From Chitinophagaceae bacterium (GTDB taxonomy: Bacteria; Bacteroidota; Bacteroidia; Chitinophagales; Chitinophagaceae), in the NCBI GenBank assembly GCA_947381435.1, contig CANCVE010000023.1, forward strand, positions 1 to 47,838: 47,838 nt of DNA, in the 5' to 3' direction. This document shows, piece by piece, positions 43,673 to 47,838 of the stretch (position 1 is the stretch's first letter; each line of letters begins with the position of its first letter). Position numbers and translations under genes: made by a program. The notes below the pieces were generated by a model. That model had not been told where the DNA came from. It saw only the letters and a list, made by a program, of their open reading frames with translations, and ran no database searches.

Positions 43673-44002
43673 TTATTTGGTTTTATTTTCGGGTAATGTT
43701 CCATTTTTCAATCGCTCTTCATACGAGTTTTCTTTTTTACAACGATTGATGATGATGGTTTCTTCAATTGGTGCTCCCATTGTCCAATATACCATTCCAT
43801 CATGATCAAAATATGTAATTGACATTTTATAAAATGAACCGACATAACCAAAAGCTCTGATATGGTTTACAGATTCTACAAAAAGTTTGTCATCTACCTT
43901 ACTTCTCACTATGTATTCATGTGGCCATTCTGGCATTGTCTTCGCATAAGTCCACTTTACTGAGTTTATAAATTCCATAAGAATATCGTTAAATTGTTGC
44001 AT
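43673..44002 (-). CDS. Small unknown protein paired with the PD-(D/E)XK gene
   Basis: This 109-residue protein has no signal peptide. Conserved-looking segments are KTMPEWPHEYIVRS, a glycine-aromatic strand YVGSFYKMSITYFDHDGMVYWTMGAPIEETIIINR, and a charged tail. The stop TAA abuts the ATG of the downstream nuclease, so translation is coupled. I do not recognise its family. It could be a partner, immunity protein or specificity subunit. Confidence 0.6.
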   Translation of the reverse strand: MQQFNDILMEFINSVKWTYAKTMPEWPHEYIVRSKVDDKLFVESVNHIRAFGYVGSFYKMSITYFDHDGMVYWTMGAPIEETIIINRCKKENSYEERLKNGTLPENKTK

Positions 44003-44346
44003 ATAGAGGAAGGTAATAATTTAAAGTGCAACATACAAATTATTTGCAAAATATGTTAGATGTTTATTGTCCTCAAGATAAAGCCACCTATCCTTCAATT
44101 CTCAAAATCCTAGTTCTGACAAATTTCTTTATCTGAACAAGGATTAGGATGATTGAAGGATTTGCAAAATTAGTACGCTCAGTACTCCTACCCATCTTTT
44201 AATCCTATAAATCCTGATTCAGACAAGCTAAGATTTGCTTACAGCATCACATTCAAAAGCCGTTTCTTATCGGATAAAGGATGAGTAAAAAGGCACAATT
44301 GCTCTCCCAAACCACCCATCTACCTTCAAAAAGTAAAACATTGCCA
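44003..44346. repeat. Gene-free stretch with the ATCCTTCAATC...TCCTAATCC repeat
   Basis: ATCCTTCAATTCTCAAAATCC (44092 onward, in part) and GGATTAGGATGATTGAAGGAT (44142-44162) form a 29-base imperfect inverted repeat, and AATCCTGATTCAGACAAG at 44209-44226 repeats its inner half. This is the GGATTAAAGGATT-type element known from Bacteroidota and other genomes. No gene is supported between 44003 and 44757. Confidence 0.6.
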
Positions 44347-44560
44347 AGTTTCATCAAAAGATGGTCGTGTTTTTCATAAACTCACCCATGTTTCGAGCAA
44401 ACATGGCAGTGTTTTTAGAAAACTCGGTAATTTTTGGAGCAAACATGGTCAACTTTAACAAAAACTCACCCATGTTTCTTATAAACACTGCCAAGTTTCT
44501 TAAAAAGATGGTCATGTTTTACAAAAACTTGGCAGTGTTTTGTAAAAACATGACCATCTT
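44347..44560. repeat. 21-nt tandem array 5 (about 10 units) ending in a palindrome
   Basis: Unit starts are 44347, 44368, 44389, 44410, 44431, 44452, 44473, 44494, 44515 and 44536. Constant elements are TGTTT at the start and AAA near base 11; the second half varies among CACCCA, ATGGCAG, GATGGTCA. Units occur in both orientations, and the last two form a near-perfect inverted pair, 44505-44526 against 44538-44560 (outer arms AAGATGGTCATG and CATGACCATCTT). It lies 197 bases before the fibronectin-III-like gene at 44758. Confidence 0.92.
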
Positions 44561-44757
44561 CTGGTTTTGGCAGTAAAACGGCTTACTTCTTATCCTAAAT
44601 TCTCTTTGGTAAATATTATTTCATGAGCTTGTACACCGCTTTCAGACGCAAACAGAAATTATGTGCATAACCTTATTGCCTTTTAGCAAAATATAATATT
44701 GAATATGGGAATAAGGGGCGTAATTTTAAAAAATTAATTAAGAAATAAAAAAATATC

Positions 44758-45432
44758 ATGAGTATTTATCTTTTAGACGATTATCATAACACTACAAAGT
44801 CTCTTTACAATATCCAGCTCACTAAGGTGACAAATGGCGTATTTGGGCATCCAATCGAGTTTGCTTCTCCTCCTATGACGAAACCTGAGTTCTTGCTAAA
44901 AGTAAATGCCTACCGTGATGCAAACAATGAATATGAAGCTGGTGGTAAAGATTTTAAAGCCGATTTCGAGCTTAAGAAGGGCGAAATGACAAACGAATTG
45001 GATGTTGTGAAGTCGTATGTGGAAGCCTTACCTACCTTTTCGGTAATGATTGGAAACTTATCTGGTTTTAATGTAAATAAACAAGGCGTTTCGAGCGGAT
45101 TAGTGCCAGGGCAACCTGTATTACGTACCCTTACCCGCAGTGGAAGTGGTACCGTTATCTTTTATTACTATGCCATCGATGGAGCTGATTTTTATGGAAC
45201 ATACTTGGTGGAAGGTGATAGTATGCCAGCGGGTTGTGTATTTACAAGCGGAATATTGTATATACCTAAAGGACTTACTGCCGGAATAATTCATAATGGT
45301 ACTAAACAACGTACCAAAATGTATCATAACCTAGTGCTTGGGCAACAATACACCATTTTTTCTTATGCAGGTAATGCGGCTGGTGTGAGTATATTGAGCG
45401 AAGGAGTTACGTTTACAGCTAGCAATAAATAA
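44758..45432 (+). CDS. Fibronectin-III-like protein of unknown function (LSSGF family), copy B
   Basis: This 224-residue protein is a divergent relative of the gene at 14767-15402. It has a helical half (about 40-90, EFLLKVNAYRDANNEYEAGG), a hinge with IGNLSGFNVNKQGVSSG that matches LSSGFPMEKEGS of the other copy, and a C-terminal beta domain ending GQQYTIFSYAGNAAGVSILSEGVTF. No signal peptide is seen. Like the other copy, it stands alone beside a 21-nt array on its upstream side. Function unknown. Confidence 0.7.
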   Translation: MSIYLLDDYHNTTKSLYNIQLTKVTNGVFGHPIEFASPPMTKPEFLLKVNAYRDANNEYEAGGKDFKADFELKKGEMTNELDVVKSYVEALPTFSVMIGNLSGFNVNKQGVSSGLVPGQPVLRTLTRSGSGTVIFYYYAIDGADFYGTYLVEGDSMPAGCVFTSGILYIPKGLTAGIIHNGTKQRTKMYHNLVLGQQYTIFSYAGNAAGVSILSEGVTFTASNK

Positions 45433-45435
45433 GAC

Positions 45436-45675
45436 GTTTTTCGAGAGTTAAGAGTCGGGAGTTGAAAGTCGTAAGTCGTAAGTCAAAAGTCGTAAGTCAA
45501 AAGTCGTAAGTCGGGAGTTAAAATTCGATAGTTAAAAGAAAGAGGCAGTAAAGAAGTTTTATCTTCTCTATTGCCTCTTTCTTTTATACTCCCATACTAT
45601 CGACTTACGACTTACGACTTTTGACTTTCAACTTACAACTCCCGACTTACAACTCCCGACTCTCGACTTTCACCT
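45436..45675. repeat. AGTCGTAAGTC-type palindrome with embedded terminator
   Basis: GTCGTAAGTCGTAAGTCAAAAG on the left (several copies) is mirrored on the right by CGACTTACGACTTACGACTT. The centre is a strong hairpin whose arms run 45534-45556 and 45563-45585. The words match those inserted in metH at 36489-36524. Confidence 0.8.
45534..45588. terminator. Bidirectional terminator inside the palindrome
   Basis: AAAAGAAAGAGGCAGTAAAG (45534 on) pairs with CTATTGCCTCTTTCTTTT (ending 45585) over 23 bases with two non-Watson-Crick pairs and a six-base loop; T-rich sequence follows on both strands. It separates the fibronectin-III-like gene (+) and the hydrolase gene (-). Confidence 0.85.
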
Positions 45676-45681
45676 CCCGCC

Positions 45682-46617
45682 CTACTTCAAAATTGCCACA
45701 AAGGTTTTTAGTGGCGGATAACCACTTCTGGCAACTAATTCATCGTGTGCTATTTTTTGCAAAGCCACAGTTTGTTCTGTAGTAAAGCCAAGCTCCTTTG
45801 CGGCAGTTTCATTTTTACCTAAACAGGCAGGATCATCTCCCGTAATGCTTGCAAAAACCATCAATGCCTCAATATAATAGCCGTAGGCACTGCCATGATA
45901 ATTGTCGTAAGTCCATAAATTTATCTTGCCTGCCTCTATACCGTCGAAAGGATTAGCATCTGCAATTCCTGATTTTATTGCCCTATTCCATGCTTGCCCC
46001 ACAGGAATAACATCTTTTATGGAGGCTTTTTGTGCAGCAACATTGTAGCCTCGGCGAATATCATTGGTCATCTTTTCAACAGACTGCCGACGCCAAAAAC
46101 CAGTTTTTAAATACACCTGATCTGCACGCGCCCAAGTAGAAGTAAGGTGAATATCAACTTTAGGATTTTTACTTCTTAACTGTTTTGCTATTTCAGCTGC
46201 CGACTCTGCCATTACCGTAGGATCTCCAGGGTTTTCTTTATCGAGGGTACTAAAACCTTGCATTACCACGTAATTCCATGGTTTTATTATTTTATCAGCT
46301 CTTTCCTTCAGGTGAAAATCGAGATTAGAACCTGGCGATGTTTCCAGATTTACTACAAAATCAAATCCTGCTTCCTTTGTAAATGTTTTAAAAAGGGCTG
46401 GAACACCTCCAAGGTTTGTGTTGTTTAGATCGGTTACCGATTGTGTGTGATAGTTCATTACAGGCGAGCCCTGTGCAAACGTGAAGCTATTACCAATAAA
46501 TAAAATACTTTGAGAAACGGGTGCTTTGTCGGTAGACTTTCCCTGCGATGAAACGGCGGCAACTATTATGTATAGTGTAGCAGTTACAATAAATACAAGC
46601 AAGAAACGTTTAACCAT
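45682..46617 (-). CDS. Exported SGNH/GDSL-type hydrolase
   Basis: This 311-residue protein has a hydrophobic N-terminus (about 4-24) that acts as a signal or anchor, then block I FIGNSFTF with the putative nucleophile S44 and the late DNYHGSAYGYY with D238 and H241, which fit the catalytic Asp-x-x-His of SGNH esterases. Between them lies VVMQGFSTL, resembling block III. The family deacylates sugars or lipids; the substrate is unknown. A -7 element lies 30 bases before the start. Confidence 0.75.
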   Translation of the reverse strand: MVKRFLLVFIVTATLYIIVAAVSSQGKSTDKAPVSQSILFIGNSFTFAQGSPVMNYHTQSVTDLNNTNLGGVPALFKTFTKEAGFDFVVNLETSPGSNLDFHLKERADKIIKPWNYVVMQGFSTLDKENPGDPTVMAESAAEIAKQLRSKNPKVDIHLTSTWARADQVYLKTGFWRRQSVEKMTNDIRRGYNVAAQKASIKDVIPVGQAWNRAIKSGIADANPFDGIEAGKINLWTYDNYHGSAYGYYIEALMVFASITGDDPACLGKNETAAKELGFTTEQTVALQKIAHDELVARSGYPPLKTFVAILK

Positions 46618-46647
46618 TTTTAAGATGTATTTTTAGCTGGTAGAAGG

Positions 46648-46655
46648 CAAATATA
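46648..46655 (-). promoter_or_regulatory. -7 promoter element of the SGNH hydrolase gene
   Basis: On the minus strand TATATTTG is an exact TAnnTTTG, 30 bases before the ATG at 46617. Confidence 0.5.
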
Positions 46656-46824
46656 GATTCCAACAATCGTATTTTTTTTAATAAGTACGGTGAGGAGTGA
46701 ATTTGTAACGGCTAATTTCATTAAAATAGTTAAAGAAATAGCTATATCCTGATAATAAATTGCATTCTTTTTAAAACCCTATCACTAATGCCTTCCATAC
46801 ATCAAGGAAAACAATTGCAATAAT

Positions 46825-47556
46825 ATGCATCTTTGTAATCCTTTAATGCAAGGCTCTATGGATACAGATTTAAAATTGCCTCAAAAGAAAGCCATGTACA
46901 TTGGTATTAGCTCCCTTTTGGCGCTCTTGTTTTGTTTTTTATTTTTCGGAAAAAAGATTGTCGTTGCTGCACTTGGCATCACTCGGCTTAGTAGTACATC
47001 TATATTAATATCAGAAATCTCATTTTGGCTAATCTTATTTTTGCTAAGTATTTATACTAAGAAAGTGGAGAAGCAAAACCTGCTTATCTGGCCAGAAACG
47101 CAATATGGGTTTGTGATGCACCTAAAAAGCATCTTCGGCATTTTCGGTGCCATCATTATTATCTCCATTCCTGTAGTTTTTACGCTGAGTTACTTTCACC
47201 TAGTAAAAGAAAGCAACAAAATAAATGAGATGAAAACGATTCTTCAAGCCAACAAACAACTCCTTCTTTTTGCGGCCTTTACTGCCGGTGTAACAGAGGA
47301 ACTTATGTTTAGGGGATATTTATTACCCAGATTGGAACTCATATTCAAGAGCCCATATATTGCTATTGCCATATCCTCCATACTCTTTGGTCTATTGCAT
47401 TTTAGTTATGGCACCATCTTCAACATGGTTGGTCCTATGATATTGGGCGGCGTTTTCGGGTTCTTCTATTGGAAATACAGAAACATCGCCATTCCAATTA
47501 TCTGTCACTTCTTATGGGACTTTGTGCTGATGTCTATCAATGTAAAACCTCATTAG
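46825..47556 (+). CDS. CPBP-family intramembrane protease (CAAX protease and bacteriocin-processing)
   Basis: This 243-residue membrane protein (about six helices) has the glutamic-type protease motifs of the Abi/CPBP family: EELMFRG (E158, E159, R163), the FGLLHF pair (F188, H192) and HFLWD (H228, D232). Members cleave prenylated or other membrane peptides and are linked in some bacteria to bacteriocin immunity. The longest frame begins at 46825; ATGs at 46846 and 46858 are alternatives, and the sequence CATCTTTG at 46828-46835 resembles a -7 element, favouring the later starts. Confidence 0.85.
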   Translation: MHLCNPLMQGSMDTDLKLPQKKAMYIGISSLLALLFCFLFFGKKIVVAALGITRLSSTSILISEISFWLILFLLSIYTKKVEKQNLLIWPETQYGFVMHLKSIFGIFGAIIIISIPVVFTLSYFHLVKESNKINEMKTILQANKQLLLFAAFTAGVTEELMFRGYLLPRLELIFKSPYIAIAISSILFGLLHFSYGTIFNMVGPMILGGVFGFFYWKYRNIAIPIICHFLWDFVLMSINVKPH

Positions 47557-47599
47557 AATAAGAGTAAAGGCTTTTTATTACTTAAGTTACGCAGCTTTA

Positions 47600-47710
47600 T
47601 CATAAACATAAAAAATAACACATAGGCACATAGACCTACTAGTTCAGATGAGAAAACATAGAAAAAAAGTTTCACTTTTTTATACTCTGGTCTATGTGAC
47701 CTACTATATA
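47600..47710. repeat. CACATAGGCACATAG-type inverted mini-repeat
   Basis: CACATAGACC (47627-47636) and GGTCTATGTG (47689-47698) are perfect complements, with ACACATAGG and GACCTACTA variants around them. Another member of the intergenic mini-repeat layer. Confidence 0.6.
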
Positions 47711-47719
47711 ACTGCTCTT

Positions 47720-47838
47720 CTACGCAGCAGTTTTGAGCTTGGCAAGTTGCTTTTCCAGCCTCGCTATTTTATCCTCCTTGTACTTATTTCTGTATTCATT
47801 CACATCAATTGGACAAAAATCCACCTTTCCTGTAAGCA
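47720..47838 (-). CDS. C-terminal end of an unidentified gene (cut by the window edge)
   Basis: On the minus strand the frame is open from the edge to TAG at 47720-47722 and encodes about 39 residues that end in a charged helix (KYKEDKIARLEKQLAKLKTAA), preceded by GKVDFCPIDVNEYRN. The tail looks like a short coiled coil. The family cannot be told from this end alone. Confidence 0.55.
   Translation of the reverse strand, partial: LTGKVDFCPIDVNEYRNKYKEDKIARLEKQLAKLKTAA

Noticed and set aside
229-44560. CRISPR array as an explanation for the tandem arrays
   Set aside because: The units are 21 nt with no unique spacers of 30 nt or so, the constant half is only about 11 nt, and no cas gene is in the window.

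Overview
The window is AT-rich bacterial DNA from a member of the Bacteroidota, most likely a Chitinophagales-type relative; the exact genus cannot be told from sequence alone. The evidence is the gene content (DUF4199 and DUF4476 proteins, a RicT/PSP1 protein beside holB, an ECF sigma/anti-sigma pair, a LolD/MacB-like export operon, a split MetH), the scarcity of Shine-Dalgarno sites, and several exact copies of the Bacteroidota -7 promoter element TAnnTTTG placed just upstream of genes and of a tRNA.

Layout. 1-1500: a 21-nt repeat array, then an ECF sigma factor with a membrane anti-sigma-like partner, closed by a strong terminator. 1548-6103 (minus strand): a GT4 and a GT2 glycosyltransferase with a PIN-domain toxin-antitoxin pair wedged between them, a DUF4199 membrane protein and a dihydroorotase homologue that has lost its metal ligands. 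6178-6640: tRNA-Pro(GGG), its terminator and a 41-nt repeat array. 6912-14604 (plus strand): an ARPP-1-like exported protein, a polysaccharide deacetylase, TatD, a two-component pair, holB and ricT. 14767-18155: accessory stretch with a fibronectin-III-like protein, a 21-nt array, a PD-(D/E)XK + HNH nuclease pair, and a Fic protein facing a small Fic antitoxin tail to tail. 18390-30900: pruA, a WecA-type transferase, asnB, a SNF2 helicase with an unknown partner, DUF502, DUF4476 and truA. 31166-35684 (minus): four-gene ABC export system (ATPase, permease, adaptor, TolC). 35982-40375 (minus): methionine synthase split into two genes by a GxxExxY gene and its repeats. 40605-42408: YceI, an OB-fold-like protein, recR. 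42605-47838: a second PD-(D/E)XK gene with a small partner, another 21-nt array, a second fibronectin-III-like paralogue, an SGNH-type hydrolase, a CPBP protease and the end of an unidentified gene.

The most unusual feature is a family of five intergenic tandem arrays at 229-428, 6391-6640, 15456-15660, 30970-31158 and 44347-44560. Four have a strict 21-nt period (two turns of B-DNA) and one a strict 41-nt period (about four turns). Each array has its own sequence. In the clearest ones each unit is built from a roughly 11-nt constant half and a roughly 10-nt variable half, so one turn of helix is held constant and the next is free. Two of the arrays stand directly upstream of the two members of the same fibronectin-III-like protein family. 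This pairing is the best candidate here for an undescribed system. A second layer of repetitive DNA consists of several families of imperfect inverted mini-repeats that fill intergenic gaps and have also entered the coding sequence of both metH genes in frame.
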